Shown here: in pieces, positions 28,433 to 36,167 of the stretch
Numbering within the stretch: the stretch's first letter is position 1
Layout of the letters: every line of letters starts with the position of its first letter
Origin: Brenneria izbisi
GTDB lineage: Bacteria; Pseudomonadota; Gammaproteobacteria; Enterobacterales; Enterobacteriaceae
Length of the DNA stretch: 64,000 nucleotides
NCBI RefSeq assembly: GCF_025840185.1
Contig: NZ_JAMPJU010000004.1
Location: 124,001-188,000, forward strand
Reading direction: 5' to 3'
The notes under the pieces: model-generated
The model's input: only the letters and a program-made list of their open reading frames with translations
Databases searched by the model: none
What the model was told of the DNA's origin: nothing
Made by a program: the position numbers and the translations under genes

Positions 28433-30325
28433 TCAGAAGGTATAGATACGCGCTTCCCACGGCTTCATTTGGAGCGTTGTGCCTTGTTCCTGATCGCCGG
28501 CACGATTGGAAAGCTGCAACTGGTTGGCGGAAAGTCCGTCAGGCAGTGAATAATCCACCGTGTCGCCGGAGAAGTTCAGCACAATCAGATAACGGGCATT
28601 GTTTAACGTCCGGGTATAGGCATAGATTGACGGGTGTTTCGGATCAAGATCGCGGTAGTCGCCGTAAATCAGCGCGGGCGTTTTGGCGCGTAGCGCAATA
28701 AGACTGCGGTAATAGTGATAAATGGAAGCGGGATCGTCCACCGCTTGCCGGGCATTGATGGTGGTATAATTGGGGTTGACGGCCAGCCAGGGCTTCGCCG
28801 CCGCGGTAAAGCCGCCGTTGGCGGAATCATTCCACTGCATAGGCGTGCGGGCGTTGTCGCGGCCCACTTTGCGCAGACCATAAATATAGGTCATCGGGTT
28901 TTCCTGTCCGGTCAATACGCGCTGTTTCCATCCCTGGTGCGCTTCAATCGCGTTAAATTCCCGGATATCCTTGAAGGGATAATTGGTCATGCCCAATTCG
29001 TCGCCCTGATAGATAAACGGCGTGCCTTTTAGCGTGAGCAGCAGCGTGGCCATTAGCTTTGCGGAGTGGATCCGAAATTTCGGCGAATCATCCCCGAATG
29101 CGGACACCAGGCGAGGGTTATCGTGGTTGGACAAGAAAAGCGTATTCCATTCGCGAACGTTGAGCGATTTATCCTGCATATTGTAAACGGCTTTTAATTG
29201 CGGCAGCGTCCAGTTTTTCCACTGAAATCCTTTCCGGTTCACATGAATCGCATCAAAGTTAAAGGCCATATCGAGTTCCTGGCGGTCAGCGTCGATGAAA
29301 TTATGCAGTTGGTCCAGCGTGATACCGAACGTTTCCCCAATGGTTACCGCATCATATTTTGACAACACTTCGCGATGCATTTCCTGTAGATAGTCATGTA
29401 CGCGGGGGCCACTGGCATAGACATTGGCGAATTTCCTTATGTCCGGCAGATTCGGGAAGGTCTGGTCCTTGGAAATAAAAGAGATGGCGTCCATGCGGAA
29501 GCCGGCGACGCCCTTATCCAGCCAGAATTTCATCATCTGATAAATTTCCTGGCGAACTTTCGGATTATCCCAGTTCAGGTCGGGTTGGTTGGCGGCGAAA
29601 TAGTGCAGGTAATACTCATTGGTTTCAGGATCGAGCGTCCAGGCCGGGCCGGAGAAAAAAGAAGGATAGTTATTCGGCGCTTTGCCGTCCTTGCCGGGAC
29701 GCCATATATAATAATCGCGGTATGGATTGTCCTTTGATTTGCGGCTTTCCTGGAACCACTGATGCTCGTCGCTGGTGTGGTTGACGACCAGATCGATCAC
29801 AAGACGCATATTGCGCTGTTTCATTTCCCGAACCAGTTCATCGAAATCCTCCATGGTGCCAAATTCCGGCATCACTTTGCGGTAATCGCGTACATCGTAG
29901 CCATTGTCCACATTCGGTGAATCGAAGTGCGGGCAGATCCAAATGACATTAACGCCAAGACCCTGAATATAATCGAGTTTAGATATAATGCCTTTCAGGT
30001 CGCCGATGCCATCGCCATTGGCGTCCTTATAAGAGCGGGGGTAGATCTGATAGACCACCGCTTCTTTCCACCATTTGGGATCATATCCGTTGATCAACGT
30101 TACTGACGGCGGCTCTGTCGCTTCGGTGGCCGCGGGGGCTGAACGGTTGTTACCTGCATATGCGCTGTTGCCTGAGGAAATCATCAGCCCGGTTACAGAG
30201 ATAAGTGCAGCCGCACGCAACAATGTCGATATTTTTATCAACGCGGTATGTTTGCCTGGCTGAAACGCCGTCATTATCCGGCTTGCGATTGGTCGGGATT
30301 GGAAAGAGTTTTCATGTAGCAGCAT
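28433..30325 (-). CDS. Exported GH13 alpha-glucosidase, related to sucrose isomerases
   Basis: 630 residues. The N-terminus contains a hydrophobic signal (residues 33-57, likely cut after SAYA), so the enzyme is exported; Met18 is an alternative start. The TIM barrel shows all GH13 regions: DLVVNHTSDEHQW (179-190), nucleophile Asp279 in GFRMDAISF, acid/base Glu331 in GETFG and Asp402 in NHDNPR. The sequence resembles isomaltulose synthases (NYPSFFSGPAW, QPDLNWDNPKVR, FIYQGDELGMTNYPF), but the RLDRD product-determining loop of those is absent: the corresponding place reads AIHVNRKGFQWKNW. Ala follows the nucleophile instead of the Val typical of oligo-1,6-glucosidases, which would favour alpha-1,4 or sucrose-type bonds. 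The substrate is uncertain. Confidence 0.85.
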   Translation of the reverse strand: MLLHENSFQSRPIASRIMTAFQPGKHTALIKISTLLRAAALISVTGLMISSGNSAYAGNNRSAPAATEATEPPSVTLINGYDPKWWKEAVVYQIYPRSYKDANGDGIGDLKGIISKLDYIQGLGVNVIWICPHFDSPNVDNGYDVRDYRKVMPEFGTMEDFDELVREMKQRNMRLVIDLVVNHTSDEHQWFQESRKSKDNPYRDYYIWRPGKDGKAPNNYPSFFSGPAWTLDPETNEYYLHYFAANQPDLNWDNPKVRQEIYQMMKFWLDKGVAGFRMDAISFISKDQTFPNLPDIRKFANVYASGPRVHDYLQEMHREVLSKYDAVTIGETFGITLDQLHNFIDADRQELDMAFNFDAIHVNRKGFQWKNWTLPQLKAVYNMQDKSLNVREWNTLFLSNHDNPRLVSAFGDDSPKFRIHSAKLMATLLLTLKGTPFIYQGDELGMTNYPFKDIREFNAIEAHQGWKQRVLTGQENPMTYIYGLRKVGRDNARTPMQWNDSANGGFTAAAKPWLAVNPNYTTINARQAVDDPASIYHYYRSLIALRAKTPALIYGDYRDLDPKHPSIYAYTRTLNNARYLIVLNFSGDTVDYSLPDGLSANQLQLSNRAGDQEQGTTLQMKPWEARIYTF

Positions 30326-30370
30326 GGCTTTTATCCTTTATATCTTTATTATTTACATATCAGTCCATTA

Positions 30371-30439
30371 CATGCTTATCAATAAGCATGGGTGAGAGTT
30401 ATGCTGGCTAAATAATTTAGCTAAAACGATTTAGCTAAA
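30371..30439. promoter_or_regulatory. Palindromes upstream of the GH13 gene
   Basis: CATGCTTAT-CA-ATAAGCATG is a perfect 20-bp palindrome (30371-30390), 46 bp upstream of the GH13 start. Two copies of ATTTAGCTAAA (30415 and 30429) lie 14 bp apart, each with a 10-bp palindrome. They are probable operators of an unlinked regulator. The remaining sequence up to the tRNA promoter shows nothing else. Confidence 0.5.
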
Positions 30440-30595
30440 GAGTGTAAACTGCTGGATTTTGACTGACAAAATAATCAATTAAATTGTTTTAATATTTGTG
30501 ACCGTCATAACAAATAAAACGGATGAACCCGATGGCATCGGGGATTTTGGCAACAACTGTTTGCTCACAACGCCAGCAATCAGCGGGTTTTTTGC

Positions 30596-30623
30596 TTGCC
30601 CGGCAACGGGATAACGCTATAAT
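30596..30623 (+). promoter_or_regulatory. Promoter of glyU
   Basis: TTGCCC, 16-base spacer, perfect TATAAT, then a GC-rich discriminator (GCCAGGCGCG) typical of stringently controlled stable RNA genes. Confidence 0.85.
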
Positions 30624-30640
30624 GCCAGGCGCGTATCTCT

Positions 30641-30714
30641 GCGAGTGTAGTTCAATGGTAGAACGAGAGCTTCCCAAGCTCTATACGAGGGTTCGATTCC
30701 CTTCACTCGCTCCA
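30641..30714 (+). tRNA. glyU: tRNA-Gly (anticodon CCC)
   Basis: Acceptor GCGAGTG pairs with CACTCGC, followed by T and an encoded CCA. The anticodon stem-loop GAGCTTCCCAAGCTC carries CCC, and the T-loop is GTTCGATTC. It is nearly identical to E. coli glyU, which reads GGG codons. No integrase or duplicated 3' end was seen nearby, so it is not obviously an island insertion site here. Confidence 0.96.
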
Positions 30715-31066
30715 AGTTCTCTTCTGTGCATATCGCCTGAATTCAATAAAATTAAGTAAAATCAACGAATACAGGCTTTTCTGACCTCTTTGTTTCTACT
30801 CGCTCAAGCAAAGCCATTTCATTGTGGTAATCTTCAACTAACGCACAGCACTGTTTGCCGCTATTGCTGGTAAAGTGCAATCAAACAAAATGACCGGAAT
30901 CCATATCGATAGAATCCGACCAATCTAAGGTTTTAATGACGTAAACCTTCTCTTAACGTTGGATTCTCAATGATGAAGAGAAGTAGGATTGAAAACGGAT
31001 ACCAACCAACACCCAGCCTGAAAAGTAAAAGCGATTATATAACCATTACGTTAAGGGCATTACCGC
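30715..31066. other. Intergenic region glyU-cbpA
   Basis: About 350 bases. No clear glyU terminator and no ORF with a ribosome site. The cbpA promoter should be near its right end (GATTATATAACC around 31033), but the -35 is not evident. Confidence 0.4.
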
Positions 31067-32023
31067 ATGGAATTCAAAGATTATTATGCCGCGTTGGAAG
31101 TCGCCCCCTCAGCTGATCTGAAAGCGATTAAAACGGCTTACCGCAGACTGGCGCGCAAATATCATCCCGATGTGAGTAAAGAGCATGATGCGGAAAATAA
31201 ATTCAAGGATATTGCCGAAGCCTATGAGGTGCTGAAAGACAGTTCACGTCGTGCCGAATATGACGAACTGAGACAGCATCGCAACGATCCGCGTTTCTCC
31301 GAACCACCGCCGGGTTATGATGACGGCGGCCCGCAATGGCATGGCGCGTCTGGCGGTCAGGATGACTTTTCCGATTTCTTCGAGTCTGTTTTTGGTCGTC
31401 GGGCAGCGCAAGGACAGCGTACTGCTTCTTCTCGGCACGCTTATGCTGCCCGTGGTCAGGATCTTGAGATGGAGATCCCACTGTTTCTGGAAGAAACGTT
31501 GACTGAGCAAAGCCGACCTATTTCTTATGCGTTGCCGGTTTTCGATGAACTGGGACGTCAGACGAAAGAAATAAATAAAACGCTGAATGTAAAAATTCCC
31601 GCCGGTGTGGGGGATGGTGAACGCATTCGTCTGAAAGGGCAGGGCTGTGCCGGTTTTGGCGGCGGTCCGAATGGCGATCTGTTTCTGACAATGCGTATTG
31701 TGCCGCATCCGTTGTTTGATATTGACGGACATAATCTGCATATCGTCTTGCCGCTGGCTCCCTGGGAAGCAGCATTGGGAGCCAGCATTGAAGTTCCTAC
31801 CCTCACTGGAAAAATTGCCCTGACGATCCCACCCGGCAGTCAAAGCGGAAAACGGTTGCGCGTCAAAGGCAAAGGTTTGGTGGGGAAAAACGGAGCGGGT
31901 GACCTGTATGCCGTACTGAAAGTGATGATGCCGCCGACGTTGGATGAGAAAACCGCTGCACTGTGGAAACAGTTGAGCGAACAGGCGGCATTTAATCCTC
32001 GTCGTGAATGGGAGTCAAAATAA
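31067..32023 (+). CDS. cbpA: Curved DNA-binding protein CbpA (DnaJ-like co-chaperone)
   Basis: 318 residues. J domain at residues 5-70 ([10 protein letters not shown], then [15 protein letters not shown] with the HPD tripeptide), a Gly/Phe-poor linker, and two C-terminal peptide-binding domains ([19 protein letters not shown] and [28 protein letters not shown]). There is no zinc finger, as expected for CbpA. It stimulates DnaK and binds curved DNA in stationary phase. The stop overlaps cbpM. Confidence 0.95.
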   Translation: MEFKDYYAALEVAPSADLKAIKTAYRRLARKYHPDVSKEHDAENKFKDIAEAYEVLKDSSRRAEYDELRQHRNDPRFSEPPPGYDDGGPQWHGASGGQDDFSDFFESVFGRRAAQGQRTASSRHAYAARGQDLEMEIPLFLEETLTEQSRPISYALPVFDELGRQTKEINKTLNVKIPAGVGDGERIRLKGQGCAGFGGGPNGDLFLTMRIVPHPLFDIDGHNLHIVLPLAPWEAALGASIEVPTLTGKIALTIPPGSQSGKRLRVKGKGLVGKNGAGDLYAVLKVMMPPTLDEKTAALWKQLSEQAAFNPRREWESK

Positions 32024-32325
32024 TGGCGCAAGAAATGACATTTACCGTGGTGGAACTGTGCCAGTGCGTGGAGATCACTCAGGAGGAATTGATTGAAGTT
32101 GTAGGATTGGGCGTGATTGTGCCGCTTGAAGCGGATGAATCGCACTGGCGCTTTGACGATAGCGCGTTAACGTGTCTTCGGCGGGCGCAACGCTTACAGA
32201 TAGAACTGGATCTCGACTGGCCGGGAGTCGCCATGACGCTGACCTTGTTGGATCAACTCGAAGAATTGAAAAAAGAAAATCAACAATTGCGCAGACAACT
32301 TGAACGTTTCATGATGACGTCCTGA
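32023..32325 (+). CDS. cbpM: Chaperone modulator CbpM
   Basis: 100 residues from the ATG at 32023, which shares bases with the cbpA stop (TAATG). Motifs as in E. coli CbpM: EVVGLGVI, WRFDD, LDLDWPGVAMTLTLLD and a C-terminal coiled coil (LKKENQQLRRQLERF). It binds the CbpA J domain and blocks its co-chaperone action. Confidence 0.94.
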   Translation: MAQEMTFTVVELCQCVEITQEELIEVVGLGVIVPLEADESHWRFDDSALTCLRRAQRLQIELDLDWPGVAMTLTLLDQLEELKKENQQLRRQLERFMMTS

Positions 32326-32450
32326 TTATGGTTCGCAGTGGGCTGAAGACTGTTTTTTAGCCCTCGGAGAGAAATGTATTAATAAAACTTAAGCATCAAC
32401 GCTTGTTTAAATGGCATGCCGCAGTTGATTTTTCTTTGTCATTTTTCTGA

Positions 32451-32606
32451 TTACAGATGAAAAGCCGCTGGATTTTCCCGCAAAGTATGTTTTTTCCTGG
32501 CTTTTCGTTTGCTAAATAATTTTTTCTTTTGTGTATTTTGAATATGTTTCTTGAATGAATAAAGCGCAACTAAAATTAGGAATAGCGCAAAGATTAACAT
32601 GGTCAT
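32451..32606 (-). CDS. Small single-span basic membrane protein downstream of the EAL gene
   Basis: 51 codons from ATG 32606: one hydrophobic helix (MLIFALFLILVALYSF) followed by a very basic tail (QKKKLFSKRKARKKH). No similarity recognised. The start lies a few bases after the EAL gene stop (TGATAAAAATG), with no ribosome site of its own, so translation would depend on coupling; a GTG at 32615 overlaps the stop directly. AT-rich like its neighbour. The reading frame is clear, but whether it is expressed is unproven. Confidence 0.5.
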   Translation of the reverse strand: MTMLIFALFLILVALYSFKKHIQNTQKKKLFSKRKARKKHTLRENPAAFHL

Positions 32607-32611
32607 TTTTA

Positions 32612-33298
32612 TCACATTGGGAGATGTTCGAGTTCATATGTCGTATAAATATGTCCTTGTATTCCATCGACTCCGCAGTTTTTCAGTAGGAAGTATTCAG
32701 ATTGATTTTGTACTCCTTCAATAATGACGCCGTGGCAGTATCTTTTTATATTGGAGATAAGGGCGGGAAGCAGATGGGCTTTTCTCTTTCTTATCATTTC
32801 CCAGTAGAATGATTTATCTAATTTTACATAATGAAACAGTGACTGGCTGACGGCATAAATATTGGCATTCCCACGACCAAAATCATCCAGCCACAATGGA
32901 TAGCGGTTATAAAGCTTTGAAAGAAGTGGATTACGTTTCCCATCATTGAGATTAGGAAATCCCTCGTTTATTTCAAGACGAACAAAAGATAGGTTTTCCA
33001 GCAGATTTTCTGTGTAGCGATCCTGGAATAAAAACAGCGCCATAGAAAAATCGAGATTTATCGAAAGCAGAATGTGGTTATTGATAAAGTATGATTTTTT
33101 TTCCGTCACACACTCCAGTTGATCGATAAACAGTTGCTGTTTGTCATCAATACTCATTTGCTGGATGTGTTCTTCTGTACACAAATCTTCTCCAAATCTT
33201 GTCAATAGTTCCATCGCAAACAAGATATTCTGACTGTTATGGATTGGCTCCATAACATAACGCCTTTTGGCCTCTGGAATTGGGTCCGCAATCATCAT
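32612..33298 (-). CDS. EAL-domain c-di-GMP phosphodiesterase, PdeH/YhjH-like
   Basis: 228 residues, essentially a lone EAL domain. Metal and catalytic residues appear present: Glu30 (AMELLTRF, an ELL variant), Asn81 (SINLD), Glu109 (RLEINE), Asp138-Asp139 (LDDFGRGNAN), Lys159 (VKLDKSF), Glu194 (IIEGV) and Gln214 (IQGH). Layout and the RYCHGVIIEGV block recall PdeH (YhjH), the flagellar-regulon phosphodiesterase. It probably hydrolyses c-di-GMP and favours motility. Starts at 33298 (MM) or 33253 (with AAGG upstream). The coding sequence is much more AT-rich than the core genes around it. Confidence 0.8.
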   Translation of the reverse strand: MMIADPIPEAKRRYVMEPIHNSQNILFAMELLTRFGEDLCTEEHIQQMSIDDKQQLFIDQLECVTEKKSYFINNHILLSINLDFSMALFLFQDRYTENLLENLSFVRLEINEGFPNLNDGKRNPLLSKLYNRYPLWLDDFGRGNANIYAVSQSLFHYVKLDKSFYWEMIRKRKAHLLPALISNIKRYCHGVIIEGVQNQSEYFLLKNCGVDGIQGHIYTTYELEHLPM

Positions 33299-33309
33299 TG
33301 TGTCTCGGT

Positions 33310-33495
33310 TTAAATGTTTTCAGCATTATTGATCGATCTGTAAAACTGATCAATATTTTTGTTTTTACAACTAAAAATGGTAATTATGCCGATCGATCCG
33401 GCTGATTTTGATAGGTCAAACCATTGATCGTTATCAGAAAATATTATGGCAGGCATTTCATAGGTAATATCGAATAATTTGAAGTTAATTAACAT
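33310..33495 (-). CDS. Possible 61-residue leader ORF of the EAL operon
   Basis: Open from ATG 33495 to a stop 11 bases ahead of the EAL start, same strand. The protein (IIFSDNDQWFDLSK) has no recognised family and no clear ribosome site. Its middle overlaps the 39-bp motif that recurs upstream of flp, where the corresponding frame is broken by stops. It may be a decayed regulator gene or simply an untranslated leader. Confidence 0.3.
   Translation of the reverse strand: MLINFKLFDITYEMPAIIFSDNDQWFDLSKSAGSIGIITIFSCKNKNIDQFYRSINNAENI
33384..33422 (-). promoter_or_regulatory. Motif shared with the flp upstream region (copy B)
   Basis: TTATGCCGATCGAT, nine variable bases, TTTGATAGG, two bases, AAACC: ungapped match to 4457-4495. 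It lies about 87 bp ahead of the EAL start. Confidence 0.45.
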
Positions 33496-33759
33496 GTAAA
33501 TCTGATTGATAGTGTCAGTTTTACCGAATAATCATAAATCTATTCTTCAGCTATTTCTCTGCATCTTGAAATCTATTGCTTACCTGATGATTTCAATCAA
33601 CGTCACGTTATTGAGTTTTCCGTGCAAACATTGTTTTATTTTTCATTCTGAAGTATTAACCATTTTGAGTGCGTGGGTAATCAAGTCTGTTAGCCGTCGT
33701 GGTCATCTTGCTGTCTGAACCGGAAATGTGTCATTTAATCTGAAATTCCAGGGGGAAGG

Positions 33760-34188
33760 ATGTCAGTTTCTGCAAGAAATCAATTAATAGGCGTTGTTTA
33801 TAGCGTCATCGAAGGGGCGGTTAATAACGAAGTCGTCCTGAAGCTTGAAGGTGGAGAGCAATTGACAACCGTGATTACCAAGGCAAGCAGCAATGCTTTG
33901 GAATTGGCTCCGGGTAAAACGGCGATTGCGTTAATTAAGGCGCCGTGGGTTATTTTGGCATCGTCAGATTGTGGATTGAATTTTTCAGCACGAAATCAAT
34001 TTGCCGGAACGGTGAAGAAAGTCGTCAAAGGCGCAGTAAATTCTACCGTTCACGTTGAAACCAGTAATGGCCTATTGCTAACCTCCAGCATTACTAACGA
34101 AAGTATTGATGAAATGACGATTGTTGATGGCAGCAAAGTGATCGCTTTGATTAAAGCATCCAGTGTGATTCTGGCGACCCAAAAATAA
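33760..34188 (+). CDS. Di-Mop molybdate-binding protein (molbindin)
   Basis: 142 residues built of two tandem Mop (TOBE) domains. Each starts SARNQ-hydrophobic-GxV and ends ALIKAxxVILA (residues 4-70 and 75-140). This is the molbindin layout, a cytoplasmic molybdate/tungstate store. GGGGGAAGG lies just before the ATG. It is monocistronic, with a strong terminator after it. There is no mod transport or molybdopterin gene in the window. Confidence 0.9.
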   Translation: MSVSARNQLIGVVYSVIEGAVNNEVVLKLEGGEQLTTVITKASSNALELAPGKTAIALIKAPWVILASSDCGLNFSARNQFAGTVKKVVKGAVNSTVHVETSNGLLLTSSITNESIDEMTIVDGSKVIALIKASSVILATQK

Positions 34189-34224
34189 TGTTGCTTGATA
34201 TTCAATTATGATGATAACCCTGAT

Positions 34225-34258
34225 GGTTCCCCGTATGTTAGCGGGGAACCTATTTTAT
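34225..34258 (+). terminator. Terminator of the di-Mop gene
   Basis: Stem GGTTCCCC/GGGGAACC with a 10-base loop and then TATTTTATT. Confidence 0.8.
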
Positions 34259-34548
34259 TGATGATAAATCAGGACAAAATTGTTCGTTTTTCGTCTGTTT
34301 TTTTCAGCCGCCTGAGTTTCTTTGAAATAAAGGCTTGCTATAAAAAATCATTCATGCGTTAATGACGTCATCGGCCTGTGATACAGACCTATTTATGAAA
34401 GACATTGTAATTAAGCGGTTCCTAGTTCAAGCGATGCACCCAATCTCTTATCCGACGAATTTCCTTCTTATAAGCGCCCATAAGTAATCACTGTAACAGT
34501 CCCTGTTCCGCCCTATAGTGGCTTCTAAATATATAAAGGAAATTCTCT
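34259..34548. promoter_or_regulatory. Upstream region and leader of the cold shock gene
   Basis: About 290 bases without an ORF. A TATAGT at about 34515 could be a -10; if transcription starts much earlier, a long cold-shock leader is possible, but I cannot place a cold box. Ribosome site AAGGA eight bases before the ATG. Confidence 0.35.
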
Positions 34549-34767
34549 ATGTCTAATAAAATGACTGGATTGGTAAAATGGTTTGACGCTGGTAAAGGTT
34601 TTGGTTTCATCACCCCGACTGACGGCAGCAAAGATGTATTCGTTCACTTCTCAGCCATTCTTGGCCAGGGTAACGATTACAAAAGCCTGGACGAAGGCCA
34701 GAAAGTAGAATTCAACGTTGAAAGCGGCCAGAAAGGTCCATCAGCGGTGAATGTCAGCGTGATCTAA
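34549..34767 (+). CDS. Cold shock protein, CspA family
   Basis: 72 residues, a single cold-shock domain with both RNP motifs: KGFGFI (RNP1) and VFVHFSAI (RNP2). The N-terminus [13 protein letters not shown] is typical. It binds single-stranded RNA as an antiterminator or chaperone. Which Csp paralogue it is cannot be decided. The neighbour lpxP is a cold-induced gene in E. coli, so this one may also be cold-responsive. Confidence 0.93.
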   Translation: MSNKMTGLVKWFDAGKGFGFITPTDGSKDVFVHFSAILGQGNDYKSLDEGQKVEFNVESGQKGPSAVNVSVI

Positions 34768-34844
34768 TGGTCTTTTACTGATGACAGTTGAGCCGGCCAT
34801 GTTGCCTTTGCCCATAATCATCAGAAAAAACAACTGATTATGTA

Positions 34845-34875
34845 TTAAGCCCCTTAGAGATTCTGAGGGGCTTAA
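34845..34875 (+). terminator. Terminator of the cold shock gene
   Basis: Perfect TTAAGCCCCT/AGGGGCTTAA arms followed by a T-rich stretch. Confidence 0.75.
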
Positions 34876-35150
34876 TTATTTGTATTCTTATCACTCCTTT
34901 CCCCCTGTGAATTCGAGTATGATGTAAGTCGCCTCAGGCCTTCAGACAGGTTGGTTCGAGTACCTCCCATGGGACCCTTCATCATTATCAGCGTTTTCAT
35001 CTGGTGTTAATCCTCGTGATTGTGATGGTTAGAATAAATTTTATGCATCATGGCAACTATAACGATGGGAAAGTGTCTCAATGAACGTAGCGCGCCAAGA
35101 ACGGCGATTCTTTATGCGGTACGCATATTGACCACTTAACGATAAAGTTC
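34876..35150. other. Intergenic region before lpxP
   Basis: About 275 bases with no gene, repeat or confident promoter that I can name. Confidence 0.4.
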
Positions 35151-36074
35151 ATGAAGATTAAACAGCGATTTACCCAGTCATTACTTCATCCTCGCTATTG
35201 GCTTACCTGGTTTGGCCTTGGCATTCTGTTCCTCCTGGTACAACTTCCTTATCCCTTGTTGATGAAAATCGGCAGTAACGCCGGGCGCTTATCACGTCTT
35301 GTCCTGAAACGCCGTGTATCTATCGCCCGACGTAATCTTGAATTGTGTTTCCCCACTCTTTGCGTTGCAGAACGTGAAGCGATGATTGTCAACAATTTCG
35401 CCTCGTTGGGGATGGCGCTGGTTGAAACCGGTATGGCCTGGTTCTGGTCGGATCGCCGCGTGCGTCATTGGTTTGATGTGTCGGGACTGGAAAATTTACA
35501 GCAGGCTTGCGCTAAACAGCGCGGCGTGATGGTCATCGGCATCCATTTTATGTCGCTGGAACTGGGCGGCAGGGCGATGGGGCTGTGTCAGCCGATGATG
35601 GCGATGTATCGTCCGCACAATAATAAAGTGATGGAAAAGGTGCAGACCTGGGGACGTTCCCGTTCCAACAAGGCAATGATTGATCGCAAGGATCTGCGCG
35701 GCATGGTGCACGCGTTGCGGCGCGGTGAAGCGGTATGGTTTGCTCCCGATCAGGATTACGGTCCGAAGGGCAGTGTATTTGCACCGTTTTTTGCGGTAAA
35801 AAACGCAGCGACGACCAGCGGAACCTATACGATTGCTCGTCTGGCGAAGCCTGCCATGATCACGACGGTCTTGATCCGTAACCTGGACGCCTCCGGGTAT
35901 CGTCTGGTGATCCAGCCTGAGCTTCAGGATTATCCTTATCACGATGAGCAAAAGGCGGCATGTTATATGAATAAGGTTATCGAACGCGAAATTATGCGGG
36001 CGCCGGAGCAATACCTTTGGCTGCATCGCCGCTTCAAAACGCGCCCGACGGGAGAAGTTTCACTCTATGCCTGA
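35151..36074 (+). CDS. lpxP: Lipid A palmitoleoyl acyltransferase LpxP (cold-type)
   Basis: 307 residues with an N-terminal membrane anchor (LTWFGLGILFLLVQLPYPLL). The acyltransferase motif HxxxxE is His132-Glu137 in GIHFMSLELGG. The sequence follows E. coli LpxP more than LpxL (TGMAWFWSDRRV, RSNKAMIDRKDLRG, WFAPDQDYGPKGS). At low temperature it adds palmitoleate in place of laurate to lipid A, which keeps the outer membrane fluid. Confidence 0.9.
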   Translation: MKIKQRFTQSLLHPRYWLTWFGLGILFLLVQLPYPLLMKIGSNAGRLSRLVLKRRVSIARRNLELCFPTLCVAEREAMIVNNFASLGMALVETGMAWFWSDRRVRHWFDVSGLENLQQACAKQRGVMVIGIHFMSLELGGRAMGLCQPMMAMYRPHNNKVMEKVQTWGRSRSNKAMIDRKDLRGMVHALRRGEAVWFAPDQDYGPKGSVFAPFFAVKNAATTSGTYTIARLAKPAMITTVLIRNLDASGYRLVIQPELQDYPYHDEQKAACYMNKVIEREIMRAPEQYLWLHRRFKTRPTGEVSLYA

Positions 36075-36167
36075 GAATGAATTTAAGCAAACCGGCACAC
36101 CTTATCCTGATATCCGAGATTATTATTCGCTGGGATCACGGTGTGCGGAAACGACGCGGGGATAATG

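Noticed and set aside
30641..31066. Genomic island at tRNA-Gly
   Set aside because: No integrase and no direct repeat of the tRNA 3' end is visible downstream; cbpA-cbpM follow.
33506..33718. 70-codon frame on the plus strand upstream of the di-Mop gene
   Set aside because: No ribosome site, a composition like the AT-rich non-coding DNA around it, and no recognised motif.
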